24,558 nt of DNA from 66-474 sp036568625 (GCA_036568625.1 DATCSF010000246.1:1-24558), one strand, 5' to 3'; shown: positions 1 through 6,844, counted from the stretch's first letter. Notes: generated from the sequence alone by a model not told the origin. Program-made: numbers and translations.

Positions 1-850
1 CGACCAGGCTGCCCGAGGTGTAGCCGTCCTGCACCAGCGAGGACAGCGCGAAGTCGTTGCCGAACTGGGTGGTGCCGTCGAAGCCCAGCGTGAAATTCAT
101 CGGCGCGGCGCCGCCGGCCGGGGTGAACGTCACGTTGGGAAACGTGCTGGCGGCCTTGTTCAGTACGCCGTTGGTATCGAATACCAGCGTGCCCTGGTTG
201 GCAGGATCGAACGTGCCGTCCATCGCTACCCGCAGCTCCCAGGTGTTGTCGGCGGTCTTGGTGAAGTAGGTGGTCATGATGTGCTGCACGCCCAGCGAGT
301 CGTACGTGGTGCCGGTGTTCGCGTACGAATAGGTGCTGGCGTCGGTGGCGTCGAACGGCACGGTGGCGCGGTCGATGGCGAGCGAGCCGGCGTCCAGGTT
401 CAGCGCCGCCTTCACCGAAGTGGTGGCATTCGCATTCATCGCATCGGTCGGCACGTGCAGCGCTTCCGGTGTGCCGCCGGTGCCGACGCCGGCTGCAAAG
501 CCGGTGAGTTTGGCGCCCGCGGCATTGACCAGGTAACCATCTTGCGTCAGCGTCAACTGGCCGTTGCGCGAATACACCACCTGGTCGCCCTGCTTGAAGC
601 GGAAGAAGCCGCCGCCGTTGATGCCGAGGTCCAGGTTGCGCCCGGTGGTTTCCAGCGTGCCGTTCGCGAAGTTCTGCAGCACGCCTGCGACGCGCACGCC
701 TTGCCCGACCTGCGAGCCGGCGTACACATCCGCGAACTGGATGCTGGAACCCTTGAAGCCGTAGGTCTGCGAATTCGCGATGTTGTTGCCGATCACGTCG
801 AGGTTCTGCGAGGCCGCGTTGAGGCCGCTCAGTGCTTGCGAAAAACTCAT
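1..850 (-). CDS. flgE: Flagellar hook protein FlgE (N-terminal part, cut by window edge)
   Basis: FlgE polymerises into the flagellar hook outside the cell. The visible 283 residues start MSFSQALSGLNAASQNLDVI and carry the rod/hook-family N-terminal motif NNIANSQT, then GFKGSSIQFADVYAG. These are followed by the GRNLDLGINGGGFF and YSRNGQLTLTQDGYLVNAAG segments typical of FlgE. The FlgE D2-type domain follows to the window edge; the stop and the C-terminal coiled-coil part lie outside. The ATG at 848-850 has an AAGGAG ribosome site at 858-863, about seven bases upstream. It is the last visible gene of flgBCDE and starts 30 bases after the flgD stop. FlgE versus another hook-type protein (FlgF/FlgG) is decided by position right after flgD and by the hook-type middle domain. 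Confidence 0.95.
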   Translation of the reverse strand, partial: MSFSQALSGLNAASQNLDVIGNNIANSQTYGFKGSSIQFADVYAGSQVGQGVRVAGVLQNFANGTLETTGRNLDLGINGGGFFRFKQGDQVVYSRNGQLTLTQDGYLVNAAGAKLTGFAAGVGTGGTPEALHVPTDAMNANATTSVKAALNLDAGSLAIDRATVPFDATDASTYSYANTGTTYDSLGVQHIMTTYFTKTADNTWELRVAMDGTFDPANQGTLVFDTNGVLNKAASTFPNVTFTPAGGAAPMNFTLGFDGTTQFGNDFALSSLVQDGYTSGSLV

Positions 851-880
851 GGGTACGCTCCTTGGAAAACGGTTGTTGGA

Positions 881-1561
881 TCAGAGGATCTGGCGCACGT
901 CGCCCAGACCCACTTGATTGGTGATGCCGCCGAGATCGAGCAGTGGCCCGTTCTGGCCAGTGCTGATGCCGGTGACGAGTGCGTAATTGAGTCCGGTCAC
1001 GTCCACCGCCTGGCCGCCGCTCACGGCCTTGATGGAAACGGTGTACGCGCCCTGCGGGGCCTGGGTGCCGTCGTCGAGCTTGCCGTCCCAAGTGAACGAT
1101 TGCGTACCCGCGTCCAGTGCGCCGAGGTCGAAGCTGCGCATGACCTTGCCGGAACCGTCGGTGATGCTGATCTGGACGTCGTCGGCAGGCGCGCCAAGCT
1201 CGAGCCCGAACGGTGTGGTGGTGCCGTCGCTGCCGACCAGTACGCGATCGCCCGGCACCAGCACGCCCTTGCCGATCAGCGCCGCGGCCTGCAGCGACTG
1301 GCCGGCGTTGATCTGGCCGTTGATGGCTTTCAGCGTGGTGTTGAGATCCTGGATGCCGCTGACGGTATTGATCTGGGCCAACTGCGAAGTCATCTGCGAG
1401 TTGTCCATCGGGTTCAACGGGTCCTGGTTCTTCAACTGCGTGACCAGCAGGGTCATGAAGTGGTTTTGCAGGTCGGCCGCGCTATCCGACTTCTTGCTCG
1501 CGACCGCATTGATCGCGTTCAACACGCTCGGGTCGAGCGATTGCGCGGCGGAAACGCCCAT
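881..1561 (-). CDS. flgD: Flagellar hook-capping/scaffolding protein FlgD
   Basis: FlgD caps the growing hook and is needed for FlgE assembly. The 226-residue protein has the conserved N-terminal FlgD signature around residues 27-60 (LQNHFMTLLVTQLKNQDPLNPMD, then SQMTSQLAQINTVSGIQDLN). This is followed by the tudor/Ig-like C-terminal part, with ITDGSGKVMRSFDLG and a FTWDGKLDDG turn typical of the FlgD Ig-like domain. The length is normal for the family. The start codon shares one base with the flgC stop (TGATG at 1559-1563), which implies translational coupling. Being sandwiched between flgC and flgE supports the call. Confidence 0.96.
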   Translation of the reverse strand: MGVSAAQSLDPSVLNAINAVASKKSDSAADLQNHFMTLLVTQLKNQDPLNPMDNSQMTSQLAQINTVSGIQDLNTTLKAINGQINAGQSLQAAALIGKGVLVPGDRVLVGSDGTTTPFGLELGAPADDVQISITDGSGKVMRSFDLGALDAGTQSFTWDGKLDDGTQAPQGAYTVSIKAVSGGQAVDVTGLNYALVTGISTGQNGPLLDLGGITNQVGLGDVRQIL

Positions 1562-1962
1562 CAGCCTTCTCCCAGGGTCAGGGTTTTGGTCATCAGTTGC
1601 TTGCCGGTATTCAGCACTTCCACGTTGGCCTGATACGAACGCGAAGCCTCGATCATGTTGACCATCTCCTCGACCGGCTTCACGTTGGGCAAACTGACAT
1701 AGCCCTGATCGTCGGCGTTCGGATCACCGGGCCGGTATTCGCGACGCAACGGCGTCGGGTCTTCCACCACCTGCGACACGCCGACGCCCGCCAGCCCGTC
1801 GCGGCCGCGCGCCTCGAACACGACTTGTCGCGCGCGATAGGGCTGGCCATCGGGACCGGCCACACTGTCGGCGTTGGCGAGGTTGCTGGCCGCCACGTTC
1901 ATGCGTTGCGATTGGGCCTGCATGGCCGAGCCGGAAATCTGGAAAATCGAAAACATGCTCAT
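1561..1962 (-). CDS. flgC: Flagellar proximal rod protein FlgC
   Basis: FlgC is a proximal rod subunit of the basal body in the periplasm. The 133-residue product starts MSMFSIFQISGSAMQAQSQR and has the rod-family N-terminal motif NVAASNLANADSV. It ends with the conserved C-terminal block VKPVEEMVNMIEASRSYQANVEVLN, which is diagnostic of FlgC. A GGAG at 1971-1974 lies eight bases before the ATG at 1962. An internal ATG two codons in is possible but badly spaced. The gap to flgB is 22 bases, and the stop overlaps the flgD start. Confidence 0.97.
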   Translation of the reverse strand: MSMFSIFQISGSAMQAQSQRMNVAASNLANADSVAGPDGQPYRARQVVFEARGRDGLAGVGVSQVVEDPTPLRREYRPGDPNADDQGYVSLPNVKPVEEMVNMIEASRSYQANVEVLNTGKQLMTKTLTLGEG

Positions 1963-1984
1963 GGATGAATCTCCGTCGGCGCGC

Positions 1985-2398
1985 TCATTCCGACTGCATT
2001 GCAGCCTTGAGATTGCGAATGCGGTTGTTGATCAGGGTCAGCGAGGTTTCATAGCGCACCGTGTTGTCGGCGAAGGCGGCACGTTCGACGTCCATGTTCA
2101 CGGTGTTGCCGTCGAGGCTCGGCTGGTCGGGCACGCGATACAGCATCGCGGGCGCCGCACCATCGTCGGAGGCGACCCCTTGCAGATGACCCGGCGCTGT
2201 GGCGGTCATGGCCAGTTGTCCTTGGGAACCCTCGCGCGCAGTGGCCTGGGCGAGCGCCCGGGAAAAATCGAAATCGCGCGCCTTGTAGTTGGGCGTGTCG
2301 GCGTTGGCAATGTTGTTGGCCAGCACCTTCTGCCGTTCGAAGCGCAGGCCCAGCGCCTGACGATCGAAGTCCAGTGCCGAAGCGAGCTTGTCGAGCAT
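1985..2398 (-). CDS. flgB: Flagellar proximal rod protein FlgB
   Basis: FlgB is the proximal rod subunit at the base of the flagellar rod. The 137-residue protein begins MLDKLASALDFDRQALGLRF and carries the rod signature VLANNIANADTPNYKARDFDF. It ends with VRYETSLTLINNRIRNLKAAM, the usual FlgB C-terminal helix. The frame stays open far upstream, but the homology starts at the ATG at 2396-2398. A purine-rich GGGGGA sits just upstream, and the resulting length matches the family. It is the first gene of flgBCDE and is divergent from flgA; the 225-bp spacer must hold the operon promoter. Confidence 0.96.
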   Translation of the reverse strand: MLDKLASALDFDRQALGLRFERQKVLANNIANADTPNYKARDFDFSRALAQATAREGSQGQLAMTATAPGHLQGVASDDGAAPAMLYRVPDQPSLDGNTVNMDVERAAFADNTVRYETSLTLINNRIRNLKAAMQSE

Positions 2399-2623
2399 GG
2401 TCGTCCCCCGTTGCGCCGCGAGCGGCGTGATGCGCCGTCGACGGTGAAGTTCAGGATCGAGAATACGCGCAAGGTCGTCGGTCCAATCGGACAAACAGAC
2501 CGGGTTTTTGCGTTCAATTCGGGGGCTCGCGAAGCGTGGCGGCTGCCTACACTGGCGCTCGTCACGATCCCGCCATTCGCATCCGGACAGGCATCGTGGC
2601 GCAATCCGAAGGCGTTCTTCTAT
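2399..2623. other. Divergent flgB/flgA control region
   Basis: This 225-bp spacer separates the leftward flgBCDE operon from rightward flgA, so promoters for both must lie here. I looked for a sigma-54 element (GG-N10-GC with TGGCAC/TTGC character) and for a FliA box in both orientations and found none that is convincing. A TTGG/TTGC pair on the minus strand (around 2470-2490) has a 12-base rather than 10-base spacing. The control elements are therefore unassigned. Confidence 0.5.
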
Positions 2624-3298
2624 ATGGCCAAGGCACGAAACCTGTCGCGGTACGTTTTGCCGGCGCTCCTGCTGCTGGCAAGTGGCGCCGTGCATGCCGG
2701 CGCAGCGGAAGATGCCGCACGGGATTTTCTCAAGGACACCACCCAAAACCTCGGCGAGGTGACCGTCACGGTGCAAGCGCCCGAAGCCGCGTTGCCACCT
2801 TGCGCCGATCCGCAGCCGTTCCTGCCGGGCCAGGGCCAGCGTTTGCTGGGGCGCGTGACCGTCGGGGTACGTTGCGGCGATGGTCAGACACGCTATTTGC
2901 AGGCGCGCGTCACCGCGATCGGGCACTACTGGGTCGCCGCCGAAACCATTCCGGTCGGCACACTGGTGACCGGAGCGATGCTGGAGGCGCGCAGCGGTGA
3001 CCTGACCGAGCTTCCGCGTCAGGCGGTGCTCGATGATGCCGACGCCGTCGGACGCGTGACCACCCGCACCCTCGCCAAGGGCAGCGTGGTGCAAAGTTCG
3101 CAGTTGCAGGCGCCGTGGCTGATCCATCGCAACCGCACGGTGTCGGTGGAGGCAATCGGCGCGGGATTCCGCGTCACCCGCCAGGGCGAAGCGCTACAGG
3201 ATGGGGCATTGGGTGATACCGTACGTGTCCGCATGAGCAGCCGTTCGGTGCTGACCGGGGTCGTGGCAGGCAACGATCTGGTGAAGGTAACCTTCTGA
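2624..3298 (+). CDS. flgA: Flagellar basal body P-ring formation chaperone FlgA
   Basis: FlgA is a periplasmic chaperone for P-ring (FlgI) assembly. The ATG at 2624 gives 224 residues, starting with a cleavable signal peptide: a basic start (MAKARNLSR), a hydrophobic LPALLLLASGAV core and a likely cut after VHA. Downstream is the SAF/FlgA domain with AAETIPVGTLVTGAMLE, the conserved RTLAKGSVVQSSQLQAPWLI segment, and VSVEAIGAGFRVTRQGEAL. The C-terminus (VRVRMSSRSVLTGVVAGNDL) is also typical of FlgA. The frame is open for another 750 bases upstream, antisense to flgB/flgC, but that part has no family resemblance and would bury the signal peptide. It is divergent from flgB and followed by flgM. 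Confidence 0.95.
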   Translation: MAKARNLSRYVLPALLLLASGAVHAGAAEDAARDFLKDTTQNLGEVTVTVQAPEAALPPCADPQPFLPGQGQRLLGRVTVGVRCGDGQTRYLQARVTAIGHYWVAAETIPVGTLVTGAMLEARSGDLTELPRQAVLDDADAVGRVTTRTLAKGSVVQSSQLQAPWLIHRNRTVSVEAIGAGFRVTRQGEALQDGALGDTVRVRMSSRSVLTGVVAGNDLVKVTF

Positions 3299-3345
3299 AG
3301 CATTTTGGGTTTTCTACGGTCCCGCAGAATTTCCTGCGCGGCCCC

Positions 3346-3372
3346 TCAAGAACCGGCCGGCCGGGCCGATAG
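3346..3372 (+). promoter_or_regulatory. FliA (sigma-28) promoter of flgM
   Basis: The -35 element TCAAGAAC (3346-3353) and the -10 element GCCGATAG (3365-3372) are separated by exactly 11 bases. This matches the enterobacterial/pseudomonad FliA consensus (TAAAGTTT or TCAAG, N11, GCCGATAA). The predicted transcript would start about 7 bases after the -10 box, leaving a leader of roughly 25-30 bases before the flgM ATG at 3407. FliA control of flgM is the known anti-sigma feedback loop. Confidence 0.88.
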
Positions 3373-3406
3373 ACAGGACGCAGGGCGAACCGATGGAGAG
3401 CGTCTC

Positions 3407-3685
3407 ATGAAAATCGACAATGTTTCGCACCTGTCGACTCCGACCCGGATCGATCAGGCGAAAAGCAAAGAGAAGATCGGCAATGTCACGGCGCAGGGCA
3501 ATGCCGAGGCAGGCTCCACGACCCAGTTGAGCCGCGCCGGCAGCGACGCCAGTCAGGACATCGACCACGCACGGGTGGCGGAATTGCGCCAGGCGATCTC
3601 CGACGGCAGCCTCAAGATGGACACCGATCGCATCGCCGATCGCCTGATCGCCAGCGTGCGCGACCTGTTGGGCAAGGATCAATGA
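3407..3685 (+). CDS. flgM: Anti-sigma-28 factor FlgM
   Basis: FlgM binds and holds FliA inactive until the hook is complete, then is secreted through the flagellar export channel. The 92-residue protein starts MKIDNVSHLSTPTRIDQ and has an unstructured polar N-terminal half. The C-terminal FliA-binding part is ARVAELRQAISDGSLKMDTDRIADRLIAS, which fits the FlgM signature (hydrophobic-x-x-[IL]-[RK]-x-x-I-x-x-G-x-Y/L-x-[IV]-x-x-x-x-[IV]-A). GGAGAG at 3395-3400 fixes the ATG at 3407. The stop overlaps the flgN start (ATGA, 4 bases). A FliA promoter lies just upstream, giving autoregulation. Confidence 0.94.
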   Translation: MKIDNVSHLSTPTRIDQAKSKEKIGNVTAQGNAEAGSTTQLSRAGSDASQDIDHARVAELRQAISDGSLKMDTDRIADRLIASVRDLLGKDQ

Positions 3686-4131
3686 ATCTTGCGAAGGATC
3701 TGCGCGATCAGCACGGCCGTCTGGAAGACCTGATCGGCCTGCTCGGTCGCGAACGCGAACTGCTCGGCGAGGGCCGCATCGACGGCGCAGCGCTGGCTGC
3801 AGTGGCCGCCGAAAAACAGCAGGCGCTGGCCGCACTGGCGGATTTCGAGGCACGCCGCCGGGCGGCCCGGGAACGCCCCGGCCGCGATGCGGAGATGGCC
3901 GGTGACGAACAGATCGCCCGCGCGGAGGGTTGCCTCGAATCGTGGCAGCGGATGCGCGAGTGTGCACGGCAGGCAGCGCAGCTCAACCACTTCAACGGGC
4001 AGTTGATCCGCATTCGGCTGACCAGCAATCAGCGCCTGCTCAACGATCTGCGCACGCTGGCCGGCAAGGATATGTACGGTCCGGACGGCCAGGCCCGCGG
4101 CGGCGACAACCGCCTCGCCTCGCAGGCCTGA
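3682..4131 (+). CDS. flgN: Flagellar export chaperone FlgN
   Basis: FlgN is the cytoplasmic chaperone for the hook-filament junction proteins FlgK and FlgL. The 149-residue product is almost entirely helical and highly charged: LRDQHGRLEDLIGLLGRERELL, a central EKQQALAALADFEARRRA segment, and a C-terminal NHFNGQLIRIRLTSNQRLL helix. This is the coiled-coil layout and size of FlgN-family proteins. It is translationally coupled to flgM through an ATGA overlap, the usual flgM-flgN order. The family call depends on position as much as on sequence, because FlgN proteins diverge quickly. Confidence 0.88.
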   Translation: MNLAKDLRDQHGRLEDLIGLLGRERELLGEGRIDGAALAAVAAEKQQALAALADFEARRRAARERPGRDAEMAGDEQIARAEGCLESWQRMRECARQAAQLNHFNGQLIRIRLTSNQRLLNDLRTLAGKDMYGPDGQARGGDNRLASQA

Positions 4132-4158
4132 TCCTTCTCCGGTTGGGACGTCAGTAAC

Positions 4159-5397
4159 GTGTCGACACTTGCGCACGAGCTCATGGCGAGCGAGGAACGG
4201 CTCGGCACCCTGCTGGCGTTCCAGCCCGTCTACACCCGCAACAAGACCGTCGCCGCCTACGAAGTCCTGCTGGGTCAGGACGGCGAATGCAGTACGGCGC
4301 TGCCGGACCTGACCAGCAGCACGGTGCTCGGCACCTATGCCGATGTTTTCCAGAACGGTCGCATCGAAACCGTCCCCACGCTGCTGCGTATGTCGCCCGC
4401 GACGTTGCGCTCGCCCGACGTCCTGCAGTTGCCGCAAAGCCAGTACATCCTTGAAGTCGCACTGCCCGACGGTACGGCGGACGAAATTCATCCGCACCTC
4501 CGTGCGCTGGCCGAGCGCGGCTACAAGCTGGCGTTGGCCGGGTATCGCCCCGAGCGCAGCGACCTGGAGCCGCTGCTGGATACCGTCCACGTCGTGCGCC
4601 TGGGGCTGAAGCAGCTCGGGATGGCCGGCGTGGCCGACGCCGCCCGCCGGCTGTGCTTCCATCAGGCGAAGCTGCTGGTCGACGGCATCGATGCCATCGA
4701 CCATTTCTACGCCTGCGCCGAGCTCGGGATCACCTGGTTCCAGGGCGACTTTCTGGTCAAGGCGACGCCGGTCAAGGACAAGAAGCTTCCCAGCAACAAG
4801 GTGCTGCTGCTGGAACTGCTGTCGGAACTGCACCGCCCGGATACCACGCCGATGGCGCTGGAGCAGATTGCCATCAAGGACGCCGCGTTCTCCTTCCGCA
4901 TCCTCAAGGTGATCAACTCCGCCGCGGTCGGGCTGCACTGCGAGGTCAGCTCGCTGTCCAGGGCCATCAGCCTTTTGGGCACCAACGAACTCGGCCGCTG
5001 GGCCAACCTGCTGCTGGTACACGGCGAGCCGGGCAAACCCGCCGAGCTGATGCGCAACATGCTGGTGCGCGGGCGCATGTGCGAAATCCTCGCGGAACTG
5101 TCGAGTCGCGCAGACGCGATGACCGCGTTCATCGTCGGCCTGATGTCGCGGCTGGACGTGCTGATGGACATCGCGATGCGCGACTTGATGCGGCAGGTGC
5201 CGCTGAGCTCCGAAGTCAAGCAGGCGCTGTTGCACCACGACGGTCCGCTCGGCGAACTGCTCACCGAGGTGGAGCATTACGAAAGCGGGCGATTCGACCA
5301 CCTCAACTGGTTCGTCGAGCCCAACCTCTACGAGGTCGCCTACCGCCACAGCGTCATCTGGGCACGGCGCGCACAGCAGGCGCTCGAATCCGCCTGA
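4159..5397 (+). CDS. Degenerate-EAL/HDOD signalling protein (YuxH-type)
   Basis: The 412-residue protein has two parts. Residues about 15-205 resemble a c-di-GMP phosphodiesterase EAL domain (LLAFQPVYTRNKTVAAYEVLL at the EAL position; WFQGDFLVKATPV at the QGxxFxKP position). However, EAL reads EVL and the DDFGTG metal/catalytic segment is replaced by LAGYRPERS, so it is probably not catalytic. Residues about 210-400 form an HDOD domain (LLLELLSELHRPDTTPMALEQIAIKDAAFSFRILKVINSA, then SRAISLLGTNELGRWANLLLV). HDOD lacks the HD metal ligands and is thought to be a protein-interaction module. The chosen start is GTG at 4159; the ATG at 4183 is an alternative. It lies 27 bases after flgN, so it is likely in the FliA-driven unit and tied to motility or c-di-GMP control. 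Confidence 0.87.
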   Translation: MSTLAHELMASEERLGTLLAFQPVYTRNKTVAAYEVLLGQDGECSTALPDLTSSTVLGTYADVFQNGRIETVPTLLRMSPATLRSPDVLQLPQSQYILEVALPDGTADEIHPHLRALAERGYKLALAGYRPERSDLEPLLDTVHVVRLGLKQLGMAGVADAARRLCFHQAKLLVDGIDAIDHFYACAELGITWFQGDFLVKATPVKDKKLPSNKVLLLELLSELHRPDTTPMALEQIAIKDAAFSFRILKVINSAAVGLHCEVSSLSRAISLLGTNELGRWANLLLVHGEPGKPAELMRNMLVRGRMCEILAELSSRADAMTAFIVGLMSRLDVLMDIAMRDLMRQVPLSSEVKQALLHHDGPLGELLTEVEHYESGRFDHLNWFVEPNLYEVAYRHSVIWARRAQQALESA

Positions 5398-5570
5398 ACG
5401 CTTTGCGCCGACGCATCATGCAGGAGACAGCCTGCGCGACGCGTCGCGCACCTCGCCTCGTGCCCTGGACCGTTGCATCGCACAAGCATTGCGGGCGGCG
5501 GACGGCGTTCGGCCTTGCTATCGCGACGAGCAACCCTGGCCTGCAAGCGCTCCTATCGACCCTTCGAGCG

Positions 5571-5581
5571 CTGCATTGCAG
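5571..5581. promoter_or_regulatory. Palindrome CTGC-ATT-GCAG, possible distal operator of the phasin gene
   Basis: CTGCATTGCAG is an 11-bp dyad whose core TGCATTGCA is repeated exactly 96 bp downstream at 5668-5676. It lies about 160 bases before the phasin start. TGC...GCA dyads of this form are reported operators of the PHA-responsive repressor PhaR in Paracoccus. Assigning it to PhaR here is an inference from similarity and position only. Confidence 0.4.
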
Positions 5582-5590
5582 CAGTGTGTA

Positions 5591-5623
5591 ATTATCAGCG
5601 TCTAACGGTAACATGCTGATAAT
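5591..5623. repeat. Inverted repeat ATTATCAGC / GCTGATAAT
   Basis: Perfect 9-bp arms (5591-5599 and 5615-5623) flank a 15-base loop containing AACGGTAAC. A near copy, AACGGTAAT, occurs 53 bp downstream at 5657-5665. It is not followed by a T-run, so it is not a standard terminator. The AT-rich arms in a high-GC genome and the position upstream of the phasin promoter suggest a protein-binding site. Confidence 0.55.
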
Positions 5624-5666
5624 AAATACTAATACGTCTCCAAGCTGAATGGAATCAACGGTAATG

Positions 5667-5695
5667 TTGCATTGCACAATAAAACGCGTTAGAGT
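5667..5695 (+). promoter_or_regulatory. Putative sigma-70 promoter of the phasin gene with overlapping TGCATTGCA dyad
   Basis: TTGCAT (5667-5672) and TAGAGT (5690-5695) are separated by 17 bases and lie about 42 bases before the phasin ATG. Each matches four of six consensus positions. The second TGCATTGCA dyad (5668-5676) sits directly on the -35 element, where a repressor would block polymerase. Confidence 0.5.
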
Positions 5696-5737
5696 AGGCA
5701 CCAGTTCCTACCGACCCCTGCAAAGAGGGAGCACACC

Positions 5738-6109
5738 ATGTACAGCCAATTCCAGAAGCAGTCGCTCGATCTCGGCAAGCAATTCGCCGAGCAAGCCTAC
5801 AAGGCGCAGATCAGCGCGCTGAAGGGCATCGCCGAAATCCAGAGCCTGCAGGTCAAGGCGCTGGAGTCGCAGGCCAAGTCGAATCTGGCCTTCGTGGCCG
5901 ATTCGCTGGACGCCCGTGAAATCCAGGACGTGACGGCATTGTGGCCGAAGGGCCTCGACTTCGCGCGTGATTCCGCGGAAGCCGCCTACGCGGCCGGCCA
6001 GGAAATCCTGGGAATCGCGCAGAAGACCATCGAGCAGTTCGGCGACCTGACCCGCAACAGCCTGAAGGCGGCCAACGAAGCCGCGGCGCCCGCCAAGAAG
6101 GCGCGCTGA
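5738..6109 (+). CDS. Phasin family protein (polyhydroxyalkanoate granule-associated)
   Basis: Phasins coat PHA/PHB granules and limit their size. The 123-residue product begins MYSQFQKQSLDLGKQFAEQAYKAQ and is amphipathic-helical throughout, with EIQSLQVKALESQAKSNLAF and a C-terminal TIEQFGDLTRNSLKAANEAA. It ends in an Ala/Pro/Lys-rich tail (APAKKAR). These are features of the short phasin_2-type family. The ATG has a GGGAG ribosome site about seven bases upstream. It is a single-gene unit with its own promoter region and a strong terminator. No PHA synthase gene is visible in this window, so the link to PHA is by family only; some phasins act as stress chaperones. Confidence 0.88.
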   Translation: MYSQFQKQSLDLGKQFAEQAYKAQISALKGIAEIQSLQVKALESQAKSNLAFVADSLDAREIQDVTALWPKGLDFARDSAEAAYAAGQEILGIAQKTIEQFGDLTRNSLKAANEAAAPAKKAR

Positions 6110-6173
6110 CACCGCAAGGTATCAAGCAAAGTACGCGCGGCCGAGACCCCCCTCCCTCCGCCAGCGCGACTCG

Positions 6174-6202
6174 ACCGGACGGCGCAAGCCGTCCGGTTTT
6201 TT
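6174..6202 (+). terminator. Rho-independent terminator of the phasin gene
   Basis: A perfect 10-bp stem (ACCGGACGGC, 6174-6183; GCCGTCCGGT, 6188-6197) is closed by a GCAA tetraloop of GNRA type and runs into six Ts (6197-6202). It lies 65 bases after the phasin stop. The sequence is a textbook intrinsic terminator for rightward transcription. Confidence 0.95.
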
Positions 6203-6306
6203 GTGTGCTCGCCAGCGGCGCGAACGCGGCGGCCCGCCACCCTGGCGCCGTCGCACCGGCGCCCGATATCAACCGACATCGGTCGCGGACGGGTTGCGAG
6301 CCAGTA

Positions 6307-6516
6307 TCACCGCAGCCCGGCAATCACCCATTTCCGGGACGCGGCGACACCTTTCGCGGGGCGTGCCTCCGGCGCGCCTGCGTGGTCGTCGTCGCGTTCG
6401 CCGGACTGCTCCACCGACCCGACACGGTCGGATGGCGGCTTCGCCACGCTGCCGGGTACGCGCCGCGTCGATTCACGGCGCGCCAGGGCGCCGAGTTTCC
6501 GCATCAATGCAGGCAT
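6307..6516 (-). CDS. Possible small protein of 69 residues, unknown function
   Basis: I do not recognise this product. It starts MPALMRKLGALARRESTRRV, a short basic amphipathic helix. A polar, probably disordered middle follows, with a run of three aspartates (ERDDDHAGAPEARPAKG), and the end is RKWVIAGLR. Support as a gene: a perfect GGAGG (6526-6530) lies nine bases before the ATG, third codon positions are mostly G or C as in neighbouring genes, and a plausible promoter sits upstream. Against it: no recognised family, and high-GC DNA makes spurious open frames common. It lies alone between the phasin terminator and pirin. Confidence 0.45.
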   Translation of the reverse strand: MPALMRKLGALARRESTRRVPGSVAKPPSDRVGSVEQSGERDDDHAGAPEARPAKGVAASRKWVIAGLR

Positions 6517-6548
6517 GATGGTCAACCTCCACACTTGAGTGAAGGTGC

Positions 6549-6577
6549 ATGCTATGTGCACATTTTCCAGCGGAAAA
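6549..6577 (-). promoter_or_regulatory. Candidate promoter and palindrome upstream of the 69-residue ORF
   Basis: Read leftwards, TTTTCC (6572-6577) and TAGCAT (6549-6554) are spaced by 17 bases. They would give a leader of about 25 bases ending in the GGAGG ribosome site. The 10-bp perfect palindrome ATGTGCACAT (6554-6563) lies inside the spacer, and GTGCA is repeated nearby. The -35 match is weak. Confidence 0.35.
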
Positions 6578-6844
6578 GCGATATTCCTGCAAACCTGGGT
6601 TGAATAGCTTTCAATACGGCGGTGCCGTCCATCGATCTCACGCGGCGTCGGTGGTGCAATGCGCCAAGCCCTCGCGCGGTCGCACACCGCAGCTCGTCAG
6701 CAACCCGCGCGCGCCACCCGTTCGCCTCTTCCCAACTTGCACCGGCCAAATAGGCAAACCGGCAACGACCGCAGCGGCTGTCGCGGGTTGCCGGCTCGAC
6801 GATGCGGAAACGTGGCGAAAAGCGCGGGCCGCCGCTAAGAACCC

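Larger units (their letters stand above)
5398..5737. other. 340-bp intergenic region upstream of the phasin gene
   Basis: The first ~185 bases have normal high GC and no supported gene. On the minus strand they contain a GGAGCGCTTGCAGG...CGCGA stretch (about 5521-5560) that faintly resembles degenerate REP-type GTAGGAGCG...CGCGAC repeats. The last ~150 bases are strikingly AT-rich for this genome and hold the phasin promoter and several palindromes, listed separately. No terminator for the HDOD gene is obvious. Confidence 0.6.
6203..6844. other. 642-bp gap between phasin terminator and pirin
   Basis: Apart from the possible small leftward gene (6307-6516) and its upstream promoter-like, AT-richer stretch (about 6540-6620), I see no supported gene here. 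Several overlapping open frames on both strands are low-complexity Arg/Pro/Ala-rich and look like high-GC artefacts. No terminator for pirin is apparent at 6600-6844. Confidence 0.5.

Noticed and set aside
281..1633. Plus-strand frame antisense to flgE/flgD
   Set aside because: Covers well-defined flagellar genes and has no protein-family features.
2399..2623. Sigma-54 promoter for flgB or flgA
   Set aside because: Expected in this group, but no GG-N10-GC pair with acceptable flanks was found; the best candidate has the wrong spacing.
3679..5349. Long minus-strand frame antisense to flgN and the HDOD gene
   Set aside because: Gln/His/Val-rich composition without a domain, produced by high-GC codon bias on the true strand.
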